From positions 248,001 through 312,000 of the forward strand of contig NZ_SMAI01000003.1 of the NCBI RefSeq assembly GCF_004346185.1: a stretch of DNA of 64,000 nucleotides, read 5' to 3'. Shown here in pieces: positions 1-8,709 of the stretch. Both the position numbers and the translations under genes were made by a program. The notes under the pieces were generated by a model that saw only the letters and a program-made list of their open reading frames with translations, was not told the DNA's origin and made no database searches. The stretch is from Aquabacter spiritensis. GTDB taxonomy: Bacteria; Pseudomonadota; Alphaproteobacteria; Rhizobiales; Xanthobacteraceae. The stretch's first letter is position 1, and each line of letters opens with the position of its first letter.

Positions 1-1050
1 GATCCGGTCGGCGAGCCGGACATAGGTGCTGCGGCCGGTCAAGGCGGCGTCGAGGAGGCGCTGGACGTCGTCGAGCAGCGTGTCGGCCCCGCCCGCCGTG
101 ACGCGCACCGTCAGCGCGCCGGTTCCGTTGAGGCCGCCGGCATGGACGGGCGCGCCGGCTTCGACCAGACGCGGCAGGGTCTCGCCGGTGACCACGGGCT
201 CGCTGACGCTGGACGCGCCGGCCGCAACCACGCCGTCCGCGCCGATCCGCTCGCCCGCGGGAACGAGGATCAGGTCGCCAGCCGCGAGCGCCTGGACCGG
301 CACGCGGATCGTTCCGCCCGCCGGGTCGAGCCGGAGGGCGAATTCGCCGCGCAGCGCCGCCACGTTCGCCGCCTCGGCCCGCGCTTTGCGCCGGGCGGCA
401 TGGTCGAAATAGCGGCCGCAGAGCAGGAAGAAGAGCAGCATCAGCGCGCTGTCGAAATAGGCGTGCTCGGCATGCAGGGCCGTCTCGACCACCGACATGC
501 CGAGCGCCAGCAGCACGCCGAGCGAGATCGGCACGTCCATGTTGAGCGTGTGCCGCCGGAGCGCGGCGAGCGCGCTGAGGAAGAAGGGCTGGCCGGCATA
601 GGCGGCGGCCGGCAGCGCGATGAGGGCGGACAGCCAGTGGAACAGGTCGCGGGTTTCCGGGGTGATGTCGCTGACATTGCCGGCCCAGACCGACACCGAG
701 AGCAGCATCACGTTCATCGCCGCGAAGCCGGCGACGCCGAGGCAGCGCAGCAGCCAGCGGGCGCGCTCGGCCTCCTCGTCCACGGCCCGCGGCGCGAAGG
801 GATGGGCGCGGTAGCCGAGCGCCGAGAGCCGCTCAACCACCGCCCCGGCGCTCGCCTCCTCCGACCAGGCGACGGTGAGGCGGTGCGTCGTGTAATTCAG
901 CCGGGCCCGCACCACGCCGGGCAAAGCGGCGAGCCCGCGTTCGATCTCGGAGATGGACGTGGCGTCCGCGACGTTCTCCACCACGAGATTCATCTGGGCG
1001 TGGCCGGCGGCGTCGCGCCCGACGAAATGGGAATAATCTGCGGCCTGCAC
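1..1050 (-). CDS. fixI: FixI/CcoI copper-translocating P-type ATPase, N-terminal part (cut by window edge)
   Basis: This is the first 350 residues of a P1B-type ATPase. It should supply copper to the cbb3 oxidase encoded just upstream. An HMA-like domain lies at about residues 20-80. Paired membrane helices follow, then the actuator domain with its TGE motif near residue 288. The phosphorylation domain is beyond the window. I chose a GTG start (residues begin MQAADYSHFVG) because it precedes the HMA domain with a GGGGA stretch about 9 nt upstream. Oddly, the HMA domain lacks the CxxC metal site: the expected position reads NVADATSISEIE. The position after fixG and fixH is the classical fixGHIS order. 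Copper specificity is inferred from that context. Confidence 0.93.
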   Translation of the reverse strand, partial: MQAADYSHFVGRDAAGHAQMNLVVENVADATSISEIERGLAALPGVVRARLNYTTHRLTVAWSEEASAGAVVERLSALGYRAHPFAPRAVDEEAERARWLLRCLGVAGFAAMNVMLLSVSVWAGNVSDITPETRDLFHWLSALIALPAAAYAGQPFFLSALAALRRHTLNMDVPISLGVLLALGMSVVETALHAEHAYFDSALMLLFFLLCGRYFDHAARRKARAEAANVAALRGEFALRLDPAGGTIRVPVQALAAGDLILVPAGERIGADGVVAAGASSVSEPVVTGETLPRLVEAGAPVHAGGLNGTGALTVRVTAGGADTLLDDVQRLLDAALTGRSTYVRLADRI

Positions 1051-1080
1051 GGTCGGCGGTCCCCGGCGCGCTCGGTCGAT

Positions 1081-1136
1081 GGGTTCGAGACCGATTCCCC
1101 GATCGGGGCGTTTCAACCCGGTCGGATCAGGCTCTA
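1081..1136. repeat. 56-bp dispersed repeat, copy 1, between fixH and fixI
   Basis: The block runs from GGGTTCGAGACCGATT to GGTCGGATCAGGCTCTA and is about 75 percent identical to 36996-37051, with a 1-nt length difference inside. It contains the perfect palindrome CCCCGATCGGGG at 1097-1108 and a CCGATCGGG/CCCGGTCGG stem. Its right end (CTA, read on the minus strand as TAG) is the stop codon of fixH. It probably folds in the transcript between fixH and fixI and could attenuate or stabilise the message. Confidence 0.7.
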
Positions 1137-1634
1137 GTCGAGCTGCACCCGGTTTCTGGACCGGAACAGGCGGCTGTCGCCTTGCGACAGGTCAAGGACG
1201 AGATCCCATTGTCCGGCGGCGGCCGGCAGAATGCCCGTATAGCGCCCGCCGCCCTCCTCCGAGAGCTGCGCGACCGCATCGCGCCGCGCATCGGTGGGGT
1301 GGGACAGGCGTGCGCGCACCTCGAGGCCGGGCAGCGGCCGACCGGCGGCGTCGCGCACGACGAGCGCCACCGTCCGGGTGTCGTCGCCGCGGCCGCGCAC
1401 CTGCGCATCGACCTGCCAATGGCGCGCGGCCTGTTCCGCCGCGGCCTGCTCCTCGCCGCGGAAGGCGAGCCCGGCTTTGTAGGCGCTCGCGGTCTCGACG
1501 CCGCCGAACGTGCTCACGGCGAGCCGCGCCATCACCAGATTGACCCCCACCACCACGCCGAAGAAAGCGAGGATGGCAAACAGCACGACGCGGCCGGTCA
1601 CCGGGCGCGGCGCGCCCTTTTCGAGCATGCTCAT
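1134..1634 (-). CDS. fixH: FixH family protein
   Basis: A 166-residue protein with one N-terminal membrane helix (about residues 17-37, VVLFAILAFFGVVVGVNLVM) and a periplasmic beta-rich domain, as in FixH/CcoH. FixH is needed for assembly of the cbb3 oxidase together with FixG and FixI. The ATG overlaps the fixG stop as ATGA (1631-1634), which implies translational coupling. The stop codon is formed by the end of a dispersed repeat, so the distance to fixI (83 nt) is long for this operon. The length and helix position match the family, and the assignment is supported by position as much as by sequence. Confidence 0.92.
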   Translation of the reverse strand: MSMLEKGAPRPVTGRVVLFAILAFFGVVVGVNLVMARLAVSTFGGVETASAYKAGLAFRGEEQAAAEQAARHWQVDAQVRGRGDDTRTVALVVRDAAGRPLPGLEVRARLSHPTDARRDAVAQLSEEGGGRYTGILPAAAGQWDLVLDLSQGDSRLFRSRNRVQLD

Positions 1635-3100
1635 GGCGCTGACTCCGGCGGGCCGATGAAATGGTCCGTGACGTGCGCGGCAATCCCGGTCGCGGCGTCG
1701 CGGATGGTGAAGGTCACGGGGAGCGAAGCGGCGGGGGGCAGCGGCGCATGGGTGGTGACGAGCACCCGGATCTCGCGGGTCTGGTCCGGCCCCACCGTGA
1801 CGCTCAGATCGCCGGCGGCCCCGACAATGTCGAGCCAGGCGCCCGGGACGCCGTCGACCGAAAGCCGGAAGCTGCGCTCGGTGAGCTTCTTGTTGGCAAG
1901 GCGCAGGGTGTAGGCGTTGCGGATCGCCCCGTCCGACAAGCGCACGAACAGGGGATTGCGATCATGGATCGCCGCCACGCCCTCGAGCTCGCGCCTGGCG
2001 AGGGCGGTGAGCATCAGGCCCGCCACGGCGAGGATCAGCACGGCATAGAGGATGGTGCGGGCGCGCACGATGTGGCGCACAAGCGGGCGGCCGGCGCGGC
2101 GGGCCTCCAGATTGGCCTCGCTGTCATAGGCGATCAGGCCGCGCGGACGCTCGATCTTGTCCATCACGGTGTCGCACGCATCGATGCACAGGCCGCATTG
2201 GATGCAGGCGAGCTGCGAACCGTTGCGGATGTCGACGCCGGTCGGGCAGACGACGACGCACTGGCTGCAATCGATGCAGTCGCCCGCCGGCAGGTGTGCC
2301 TGCCGTAGCGCCGCGGCCTTCTTGATCGAGTGGCGCGGCTCGCCCCGGTCGGCGCGATAGGAGACGTTCAGCGCATATTCGTCGGTGAGCGCGGCCTGGA
2401 TGCGCGGCCAGGGGCACATATAGGTGCAGACCTGCTCGCGCATGTGTCCGGCGAGGACATAGGTGGTGAAGGTGAGAACGCCGATCGAGGCATAGGCGAT
2501 GGCCGGCGCCTGGAACGTGGCGAGCTCGACCACCAAAGTCGGCGCGTCGGCGAAATAGAGCACCCAGGCGCCCCCCGTCCACCAGGCGATGATCAGCCAC
2601 AAACTGTGCTTGAGGGTTTTGTGGGTGACCTTCTCCAGCGTCCAGGGCCCGGCATCCGCCCGCATGCGCGCGCGCCGGTCGCCCTCGATCACGCGCTCCA
2701 CGGCGAGGAACAGATCGGTCCACACCGTCTGGGGGCAGAGATAGCCGCACCAGACGCGCCCGGCGACCGCGTTCATCAGGAACAGGATCAGCGCCGCGAG
2801 GATCAAGAGGCCGGCGACGTAGTAGAATTCCTGCGGCCAGATCTCCAGGAAGAAGAAATAGAAGCGCCGCGAGGGGAAATCGATCAGAACCGCCTGGTCG
2901 GGGGCGTCCGGGCCGCGGTCCCAGCGCACGAAAGGCAGCAGATAATAGATCGCGAGCGTGACCGCGAGCACCGCCCATTTGATGCGGCGGAACCGCCCGT
3001 GGACGCGCTGCGGATAGATCTGCCGCCGCGCCTCGTAAAGCGGCTCGTCGTCCGCCTCGTCGTGCGCGGCGGGTTCGGTGCCGGTGGCATGAGCCGTCAT
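1631..3100 (-). CDS. fixG: FixG/CcoG polyferredoxin for cbb3 oxidase assembly
   Basis: A membrane iron-sulfur protein of 489 residues. There are membrane helices at about residues 40-56, 93-112, 165-183 and 200-218, and a further one near residue 340. The CGYLCP and CTYMCPW motifs sit in the membrane part. Two [4Fe-4S] motifs follow, at Cys275/278/281/285 (CIDCSQCVVVCP) and Cys299/302/305/309 (CIQCGLCIDACD). The C-terminal third is a periplasmic Ig-like domain. CcoG homologues reduce copper for oxidase maturation. The open frame extends upstream of the chosen ATG, but the earlier sequence is antisense-frame fixP, so the start MTAHATGTEP is used. It lies 32 nt after the fixP stop and overlaps fixH by 4 nt. 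Confidence 0.96.
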   Translation of the reverse strand: MTAHATGTEPAAHDEADDEPLYEARRQIYPQRVHGRFRRIKWAVLAVTLAIYYLLPFVRWDRGPDAPDQAVLIDFPSRRFYFFFLEIWPQEFYYVAGLLILAALILFLMNAVAGRVWCGYLCPQTVWTDLFLAVERVIEGDRRARMRADAGPWTLEKVTHKTLKHSLWLIIAWWTGGAWVLYFADAPTLVVELATFQAPAIAYASIGVLTFTTYVLAGHMREQVCTYMCPWPRIQAALTDEYALNVSYRADRGEPRHSIKKAAALRQAHLPAGDCIDCSQCVVVCPTGVDIRNGSQLACIQCGLCIDACDTVMDKIERPRGLIAYDSEANLEARRAGRPLVRHIVRARTILYAVLILAVAGLMLTALARRELEGVAAIHDRNPLFVRLSDGAIRNAYTLRLANKKLTERSFRLSVDGVPGAWLDIVGAAGDLSVTVGPDQTREIRVLVTTHAPLPPAASLPVTFTIRDAATGIAAHVTDHFIGPPESAP

Positions 3101-3132
3101 GATGCGTGAGCCGCCGGTGCCGGCGGCGCCTC

Positions 3133-4014
3133 CTATTGTCCGCCGCCGAGCGTGTGCACGTAGACGGTGAGCGCCTTGATGGTGGATGCGGGCAGGCGGC
3201 TGCCCCAGGCCGGCATCACGCCGCCGCGGCCGTGCGCGATGGTCTGCACGATGGTCGCCTTGTCGCCGCCATAGAGCCAGATGCCGTCGGTGAGGTTCTT
3301 CGAGCCGAGCTCGACCTTGCCCTTGGCGTCGTCGCCGTGGCAGACGGCGCAATTGGCCTTGAACACGACCGCGCCCCGCGCCACCGCGGGCTCGCCCGCC
3401 GGCACCAGGCCGGACAGCGAGCGGACATAGTCCGCCACGTCCGACATCTGCGCCGGGGTGAGCACGCCGGCAAAGGCGATCATGTTGCCCTGGTGGCCCT
3501 TGTCGTCGCCGGCCCGCACGCCGTGCTCGATGGTCGCCTGGATCTGCGCGAGCGTGCCGCCCCACAGCCAGTCGTCGTCGTTCAGATTGGGATAGCCCTT
3601 CGCCCCGCCGCCGCCGGCGCCGTGGCACGGCGCGCAATTGTCGGCGAAGGCGACGCGGCCCTCGGCCCGGGCCAGCGAGAGCAGTGCCGGATTGCGCTCG
3701 ATCTCGTCCAGCGGGACATTGGCGAGCCGCGCCGAGGAGGTCGCCCGCAGCGCGGTGAGGTCGGCGAGCTGGGTCTCGACCGCGGTGCGCGAATGCCAGC
3801 CGATCAGCCCGCCGGTGGCGCTCGAGATCAGCGGCCAGGCGGGATAGACGAACCAATAGCCCACCGACCAGACGATGCAGGCATAGAAGGTCCAGAGCCA
3901 CCAGCGCGGCAAAGGCGTGTTCAGTTCGCGGATGCCGTCCCACTCGTGTCCGGTCGTGGACTTGCCGGTGGCGGAATCCACATGAGCGTCAGGGCTGTCG
4001 TGCGCGGTGCTCAC
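3133..4014 (-). CDS. fixP: Cytochrome-c oxidase cbb3-type subunit III, dihaem cytochrome c FixP
   Basis: This 293-residue protein has one N-terminal membrane helix (about residues 38-64) and two cytochrome c domains with haem motifs CAPCH (127-131) and CAVCH (222-226). FixP takes electrons from the bc1 complex or a soluble cytochrome and passes them through FixO to FixN. The start is GTG (MSTAHDSPDAHVD), because no ATG precedes the membrane helix in frame. It lies 4 nt after the fixQ stop. The distal methionine ligands are probably in the HQGNMIAF and GGVMPAWG segments. Confidence 0.96.
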   Translation of the reverse strand: MSTAHDSPDAHVDSATGKSTTGHEWDGIRELNTPLPRWWLWTFYACIVWSVGYWFVYPAWPLISSATGGLIGWHSRTAVETQLADLTALRATSSARLANVPLDEIERNPALLSLARAEGRVAFADNCAPCHGAGGGGAKGYPNLNDDDWLWGGTLAQIQATIEHGVRAGDDKGHQGNMIAFAGVLTPAQMSDVADYVRSLSGLVPAGEPAVARGAVVFKANCAVCHGDDAKGKVELGSKNLTDGIWLYGGDKATIVQTIAHGRGGVMPAWGSRLPASTIKALTVYVHTLGGGQ

Positions 4015-4018
4015 GGGA

Positions 4019-4180
4019 TCAATCCTCTTTCAGCGGGATCTGCGCGGCCTCGTCGAAGGCCTTCTTGCGCTTTTTCGACGGCCAGAACGCGTAGGCGACG
4101 ACGCCGAGGAAGCCGATGAAGAAGATCAGCAGCCCCCAGGTCTGGGCGAAGGCGGCGAGGGACAGATAGGTCTCGCGCAT
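4019..4180 (-). CDS. fixQ: Cytochrome-c oxidase cbb3-type small subunit FixQ
   Basis: A 53-residue protein starting MRETYLSLAAFAQTWG, with one membrane helix (about residues 12-33) and a basic patch SKKRKK just after it, as in CcoQ/FixQ. It stabilises the interaction of FixP with the core oxidase. It lies 3 nt after the fixO stop and 4 nt before fixP, the canonical position. Confidence 0.94.
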   Translation of the reverse strand: MRETYLSLAAFAQTWGLLIFFIGFLGVVAYAFWPSKKRKKAFDEAAQIPLKED

Positions 4181-4183
4181 GGC

Positions 4184-4933
4184 TCACCTCACATTCGCTT
4201 TGTCGTCGTAGAGCTTGAAGTCGACGAGGGTGCCGAGCATCTGGAGATAGGCGACGAGCGCGTCCGCCTCGGTGAGGCGCCCCGGATTGCCGTCGAAGTC
4301 GCGCACCTGCGCCTTGGGATAGCGTGCGAGCAAAGCGTCGCCGTCCGCCGCGTCCGTCGTCGCCTGCGTCTTCAGGTCGTCGCCCGCCGCCGCGATCATG
4401 TCGTCGGTATAGGGCACGCCCTCGAGCCGGAGGACCTTCATGTCCTGGGCGATGTGCTTGCCGTCGAGGCGGGTCTGCGCCAGCCAGGAATAAGACGGCA
4501 TGATCGAGGCCGGCACCACGGAGCGCGGGTCGTTGAGGTGCTCGACGTGCCAGAGGTCGGAATATTTGCCGCCGACCCGCGCGAGGTCGGGCCCCGTGCG
4601 CTTCGAACCCCATTGGAAGGGGTGGTCGTACATGCTCTCGGCGGCGAGCGAATAATGCCCGTAGCGCTCGACCTCGTCGCGCAGCGGCCGGATCATCTGG
4701 CTGTGGCAATTGTAGCAGCCCTCGCGCACATAGATGCGCCGGCCGGCGAGTTCGAGCGGCGTATAGGGGCGCATCCCCTCCACGGTCTCGATCGTGCTGC
4801 GCAGGTAGAACAGGGGCACGATCTCGACCAGGCCGCCGATCGAGATGACGAGGAGCACGCCGAGCAGCAGGATCGAGGAATGCTTCTCGAAAATGGCGTG
4901 GCGGGCCCAGAGCGAGGCGGATTTCGTGGACAT
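4184..4933 (-). CDS. fixO: Cytochrome-c oxidase cbb3-type subunit II, monohaem cytochrome c FixO
   Basis: A 249-residue protein with an N-terminal membrane anchor (about residues 20-43) and a single haem motif CYNCH at 73-77. It carries electrons from FixP to the catalytic subunit. Two starts are possible. The ATG at 4948 overlaps the fixN stop (ATGA) and adds five residues. The ATG at 4933 is preferred because CGGAG lies 6 nt upstream. The gene sits directly after fixN in the standard order. Confidence 0.96.
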   Translation of the reverse strand: MSTKSASLWARHAIFEKHSSILLLGVLLVISIGGLVEIVPLFYLRSTIETVEGMRPYTPLELAGRRIYVREGCYNCHSQMIRPLRDEVERYGHYSLAAESMYDHPFQWGSKRTGPDLARVGGKYSDLWHVEHLNDPRSVVPASIMPSYSWLAQTRLDGKHIAQDMKVLRLEGVPYTDDMIAAAGDDLKTQATTDAADGDALLARYPKAQVRDFDGNPGRLTEADALVAYLQMLGTLVDFKLYDDKANVR

Positions 4934-4944
4934 CGGGATCTCCG

Positions 4945-6618
4945 TCATTCCGCGGCGGCGAGCTGAAGACCGGCGGCCGCTTCGGCCGTGTCGGGCTCCG
5001 CCTTGCGGATGGTCATCACCACGTTCCAGGCCATGATCAGCGCGCCGGCGAGGAACAGGATCCCGCCCACCGCGCGGATGACATAGAGCGGGTGCATGGC
5101 CTCGACGGTCTCGATGAAGGAATATTCGAGGAAGCCGAGCGAGGTATAAGCGCGCCACATCAGCCCCTGGAGGATGCCGGCGACCCACATCGAGGAGATG
5201 TAGAGCACGATGCCGAGCGTCGAGATCCAGAAGTGCCAGTTGATGGCCTTGACCGAATACATCTCACGCCGGTGCCACAGCCAGGGAACGAGGCAGTAGA
5301 TCGCGCCGAAGGAGATATAGGCGACCCAGCCGAGCGCGCCGGAATGCACGTGGCCGATCGTCCATTCGGTGTAATGGCTGAGCGAGTTGACCGCCTTCAC
5401 CGACATCATCGGCCCTTCGAAGGTCGACATGCCGTAGAAGGCGACGGAGACCACCATCATGCGCAGCACGGGGTCGGTGCGCAGCTTGTCCCAGGCACCC
5501 GACAGGGTCATCAGGCCGTTGATCATGCCGCCCCAGGAGGGCATCCACAGCATGATCGAGAAGGTCATGCCCAGCGTCTGCGCCCAGTCGGGCAGCGCGG
5601 TATAGTGCAGATGGTGCGGGCCGGCCCAGATATAGAGGAAGATCAGCGCCCAGAAATGGACGATCGAGAGCCGGTAGGAATAGACCGGCCGGTCGGCGCG
5701 CTTGGGGATGAAATAATACATCAGCGCCAGGAAGCCGGCGGTAAGGAAGAAGCCGACCGCATTGTGCCCGTACCACCACTGCACCATGGCATCCTGCACG
5801 CCGGACCAGACGATGTAGGAATTGGGCGAGAAGACCGAGACCGGCACCGTGGCATTGTTGCCGAGATGCAGCACGGCGATGGTCACGATGAAGGCGAGAT
5901 AGAACCAGTTGGCGACATAGATGTGCGGCTCGGTGCGCTTCAGCAGCGTCAGCAGGAAGACCGCGAAATAGGTCACCCAGACGACCGTCAGGAACAGGTC
6001 GGCATACCATTCCGGCTCGGCATATTCCTTGCCCTGGGTGATGCCGAGGAGATAGCCGGTGCCCGCCACCAGGATGAAGAAATTGTAGCCCAGCACGACG
6101 AACCAGGGCGCCAGATCGCCGGCGAGGCGGGCACGGCTGGTGCGCTGGACGACGTAGAAGGAGGTGCCGACCAGAACGTTGCCGCCGAACGCGAAGATCA
6201 CCGCGGAGGTGTGGAGCGGGCGCAACCGGCCGAAGGCGGTGTAGGGTAGGTCGAAATTCAGCATCGGAAAGGCGAGCTGCAGGGCGATGATCACCCCGAT
6301 CAGGAATCCCGCAATTCCCCAGAAGACCGCGAACAGCGTGGCCACCTTGACCGGGCCCATATTGTAATTGGGCTTGCCGTCGATGGTCTGCGCCGGCAGC
6401 GCCGCCGGACGGTCCATGTAGCGGTTGCCGACCGCGAACACGGTGGCGATGCTCGCGGCGGCGAACAGGAAGGCGTGAAAGCCGAAGGCGCCGGTCTGGG
6501 CCTTGGCCATGACGATGATGGAAAAGCAGGCGAGCACCACGGCGAGGGCCAAGGCGATCATCTCGCCATCGGTCATGGTCTTCTGCTCGGTGTCGGGCAC
6601 ATCGCGGACGGTCGGCAT
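4945..6618 (-). CDS. fixN: Cytochrome-c oxidase cbb3-type subunit I FixN
   Basis: The catalytic haem-copper subunit of the high-affinity terminal oxidase, 557 residues with about 12-14 membrane helices. Recognisable blocks include [17 protein letters not shown] (haem b ligand His), [16 protein letters not shown] (Cu-B and cross-link region), [19 protein letters not shown] (Cu-B histidine pair) and [13 protein letters not shown] (haem ligands). The start [13 protein letters not shown] is preceded by AGGGG. The frame is open further upstream, but that part is low-complexity and crosses the promoter. A FixK/FNR box lies 76 nt upstream, so expression should be microaerobic. It heads fixNOQP-fixGHI. 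Confidence 0.97.
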   Translation of the reverse strand: MPTVRDVPDTEQKTMTDGEMIALALAVVLACFSIIVMAKAQTGAFGFHAFLFAAASIATVFAVGNRYMDRPAALPAQTIDGKPNYNMGPVKVATLFAVFWGIAGFLIGVIIALQLAFPMLNFDLPYTAFGRLRPLHTSAVIFAFGGNVLVGTSFYVVQRTSRARLAGDLAPWFVVLGYNFFILVAGTGYLLGITQGKEYAEPEWYADLFLTVVWVTYFAVFLLTLLKRTEPHIYVANWFYLAFIVTIAVLHLGNNATVPVSVFSPNSYIVWSGVQDAMVQWWYGHNAVGFFLTAGFLALMYYFIPKRADRPVYSYRLSIVHFWALIFLYIWAGPHHLHYTALPDWAQTLGMTFSIMLWMPSWGGMINGLMTLSGAWDKLRTDPVLRMMVVSVAFYGMSTFEGPMMSVKAVNSLSHYTEWTIGHVHSGALGWVAYISFGAIYCLVPWLWHRREMYSVKAINWHFWISTLGIVLYISSMWVAGILQGLMWRAYTSLGFLEYSFIETVEAMHPLYVIRAVGGILFLAGALIMAWNVVMTIRKAEPDTAEAAAGLQLAAAE

Positions 6619-6693
6619 GGGCAATCCCCTGCTTCGGCCGCGAGACGGCCCAAGCTTCGCGAGGCACCATGCGGTCGCCGCGCGGGCGGCTCC

Positions 6694-6707
6694 TTGATGC
6701 ACGTCAA
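6694..6707 (-). promoter_or_regulatory. FixK/FNR box of the fixNOQP promoter
   Basis: TTGATGCACGTCAA matches the anaerobox consensus TTGAT-N4-ATCAA at 9 of 10 conserved positions. It lies 76-89 nt upstream of the fixN ATG, a spacing that suits an activator site near -40 of a promoter. The FixK protein encoded at 53712 has the matching recognition helix (E-T-V-S-R). Confidence 0.85.
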
Positions 6708-6787
6708 AGGGGATCGGAACGCGCCGTCGCCCGCCGCACGCGCGCAGGGACCGCCGAGGCGGGAGCGCCCCCGCTTGGGCGAGAGCG

Positions 6788-7687
6788 CTACTGGCCGCGA
6801 TAGGTGGCGTAGGCCCAGGGCGTGATGGTGAGCGGAACGTGATAATCCCCGGTCGGCTCGTCGATCGAAAAGACGATCGGCACCACGTCGAGGAACGGCC
6901 ACGGCCCATCCACCGCGCCGATGCTGCGGAAATAGTCGCCGACATGGAAGCGCAGCTCGTAGCGCCCGATGCGCAGCGGCTGCCCGGAAATGAGCGGCGC
7001 GCCGGTCTGGCCGTGGCTGTCCGTCACCGTCTCGATCAGCGCCGCGCCGGTGCTGCAGGGCAAGGCGCTGTCGACCTGATGGAGCGCGAGACGCAGACCC
7101 TGCGCCGGCTGGCCGCGGCTGGTGTCGAGGACATGGGTGGTGAGGCGGCCCTCGAGATCGGCAAGGCCATGATCGGCGATTCGCGCCGCGAGCCGGTAGC
7201 GCGTGATCAGGCCGATCTCGCGCAGCGTCGCGGCGATTTCCGCCTCGCGGCTGTTGCCGAGGCGCTGCGCGAAGACCTGGCGCATGGCGGCGACGGTGTA
7301 GTGCCGCGCGCAAAGGATGAAGGGGAAGCCGAACCGGGTCCGGTAGGCCGCGTTCAGGCGGTCCCACCACGCCTCCTCCTCGTGCGGCAGCCGATCCAAA
7401 GCGAGGGCGCCTTGTTCGCGGATGGAATCCGGCGTCATTGCTCCGGTCCGGGCCGCCGGCCCGGCGAGTTCGGGATGGCCGCAGAACACGGCGACGCGGG
7501 CGTCCTCGGGGAGCGCGCCGACGATCGCGAGCATCGCCGTGTGGAGGGCGTCGGCGGTGGCGAACGGCCGCTGCGCGGCGGCCTGCGCGGCGACCCAGGG
7601 GGCGTGTTCGAACACGTCGGCGAGCTGCGCGGCGAAGACGGACGCGGGGCAGGCATTGAGGTCGGCGAGGGAGAGGGGCGCGGTCAT
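6788..7687 (-). CDS. uraD: Fused OHCU decarboxylase / 5-hydroxyisourate hydrolase
   Basis: A bifunctional enzyme of urate breakdown, 299 residues. Residues 1-170 are an OHCU decarboxylase domain (His71 in [14 protein letters not shown] at 88-93, [12 protein letters not shown] at 118-129). Residues 180-299 are a transthyretin-like 5-hydroxyisourate hydrolase with His185 in THVLD, a late His in GDYHVPL and the C-terminal YRG-x signature, here YRGQ. Together they convert 5-hydroxyisourate to (S)-allantoin. The start ATG has GGAG about 7 nt upstream. No urate oxidase, xanthine dehydrogenase or allantoinase is in the window. The gene is downstream of tctCBA and the NMT1-like gene on the same strand, so a purine-related transport role for those is plausible. 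Confidence 0.93.
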   Translation of the reverse strand: MTAPLSLADLNACPASVFAAQLADVFEHAPWVAAQAAAQRPFATADALHTAMLAIVGALPEDARVAVFCGHPELAGPAARTGAMTPDSIREQGALALDRLPHEEEAWWDRLNAAYRTRFGFPFILCARHYTVAAMRQVFAQRLGNSREAEIAATLREIGLITRYRLAARIADHGLADLEGRLTTHVLDTSRGQPAQGLRLALHQVDSALPCSTGAALIETVTDSHGQTGAPLISGQPLRIGRYELRFHVGDYFRSIGAVDGPWPFLDVVPIVFSIDEPTGDYHVPLTITPWAYATYRGQ

Positions 7688-7716
7688 GGCGAGGCTCCGG
7701 CTGGCAGGCAGCGAGG

Positions 7717-8706
7717 TCACGGGGCGGCGACGGGCGTCCGGACCCGAAGCGGCGGAGGCGGGAGGAAAGCGGGGTCGAAGATGTCGCCGATGTCCGGGAC
7801 GCGCGGGAGATCCTTGGCGCCGGCAATGGTCGCGATGGCGGCGCCGAGGCGCGCCGGATCGACCGGCCCGATGCCGGCAGTCGCCGCCTCGGGATGCGCC
7901 ATTTCGAGCCCCAATGTCCCGACGAGCCGCGCCCGGTTCGCGGCGCGGTCGATGGCGGGATCGCGCCGCACCACCGCGTCGGTCGCCGCCTCGATGTCGG
8001 CGACCACGTCGGCGAGGCCCCGATTGATCGCGCGCACCAGCCCCCCAACGGCCTCCGGGCGGGTGGCGCGCAGCGCCCGCGACACCATGACGGCGGCGCC
8101 GTACAGCGCCGGCACATGGACCCGCCATTCCAGATGCCGCAGCAGCGCGGCCGGATCGAGGCCCGCCTCCAGAGTCTGGGCGTCGAGGGTGTTGACGAAG
8201 CCGAACAGGCCGTCCCACCGGCCCGCGAGCATCAGCGGGACCATCTCCTTGTGCGGCAGATCGCAGAATTCGATCCGGATGCCGGAGGGGTCGAGGCCGG
8301 TCGCGCGGCAGAATTCCGGAAACATCCGCCAGGCCGCGTCATTGGGATGCGCGGCGAGCCGGCGGCCGGCGAGGTCGCGCGGCGCCCGCACCGGACCCGC
8401 GGCCGGCACCGCGAGCGTGTAAGGCGAGCGGTTGTGCATCGCGAACACCGCGATCGGCGCGGTTTCGGGATGGACGGCCGCATATTCCACGAGCGCGTTC
8501 AGGTCGCCATAGCCGGCGTCGAACCCCGCTTCGGCGATGCGCGGCACGGCGTTCGCCAGGGTGTCCCCCGCCGTGAAGCGGACGTCGAGCCCTTCGTCGC
8601 GGAAGTAACCGCGGTCGTCGGCCACGAAGAACCAGGCCTGTGGACCCGAATAGAACGTGTTCAGGATGAAATTCAGGCGCAGGGGCGCCGGGATCGCGGG
8701 CGGCAT
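7717..8706 (-). CDS. NMT1/THI5-like ABC-type substrate-binding protein without a signal peptide
   Basis: A 329-residue protein of the SsuA/THI5/NMT1 periplasmic-binding fold. It begins directly with the mature strand (LRLNFILNTFYSGPQAWFFVADDRGYF), followed by DEGLDVRFTAGDT and a GFDAGYGDL block. There is no N-terminal signal peptide, so it is either cytoplasmic or misses its export signal. No upstream in-frame start gives one. Its ATG is 3 nt after the tctA stop, so it belongs to the tctCBA transcript, next to the urate enzyme. The ligand is unknown. It could be a scavenger or enzyme like THI5 rather than a transporter receptor. Confidence 0.8.
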   Translation of the reverse strand: MPPAIPAPLRLNFILNTFYSGPQAWFFVADDRGYFRDEGLDVRFTAGDTLANAVPRIAEAGFDAGYGDLNALVEYAAVHPETAPIAVFAMHNRSPYTLAVPAAGPVRAPRDLAGRRLAAHPNDAAWRMFPEFCRATGLDPSGIRIEFCDLPHKEMVPLMLAGRWDGLFGFVNTLDAQTLEAGLDPAALLRHLEWRVHVPALYGAAVMVSRALRATRPEAVGGLVRAINRGLADVVADIEAATDAVVRRDPAIDRAANRARLVGTLGLEMAHPEAATAGIGPVDPARLGAAIATIAGAKDLPRVPDIGDIFDPAFLPPPPLRVRTPVAAP

Positions 8707-8709
8707 CTG

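Noticed and set aside
142-1137. Long plus-strand open frame opposite fixI
   Set aside because: Rich in His, Arg, Glu and Gly with no recognisable fold. It is the usual antisense shadow of a high-GC gene. The same was judged for other long histidine- and arginine-rich frames, such as 7894-10713, 22703-24931, 44252-46438, 57001-59949 and 61375-63963.
3101-3943. Open frame upstream of the fixG start that would add about 281 residues
   Set aside because: It is a shifted reading of fixP, arginine- and alanine-rich, with no FixG homology before MTAHATGTEP.
6619-6945. Upstream extension of fixN by about 109 residues
   Set aside because: It crosses the FixK box and part of the uraD gene, and the composition is unlike FixN.
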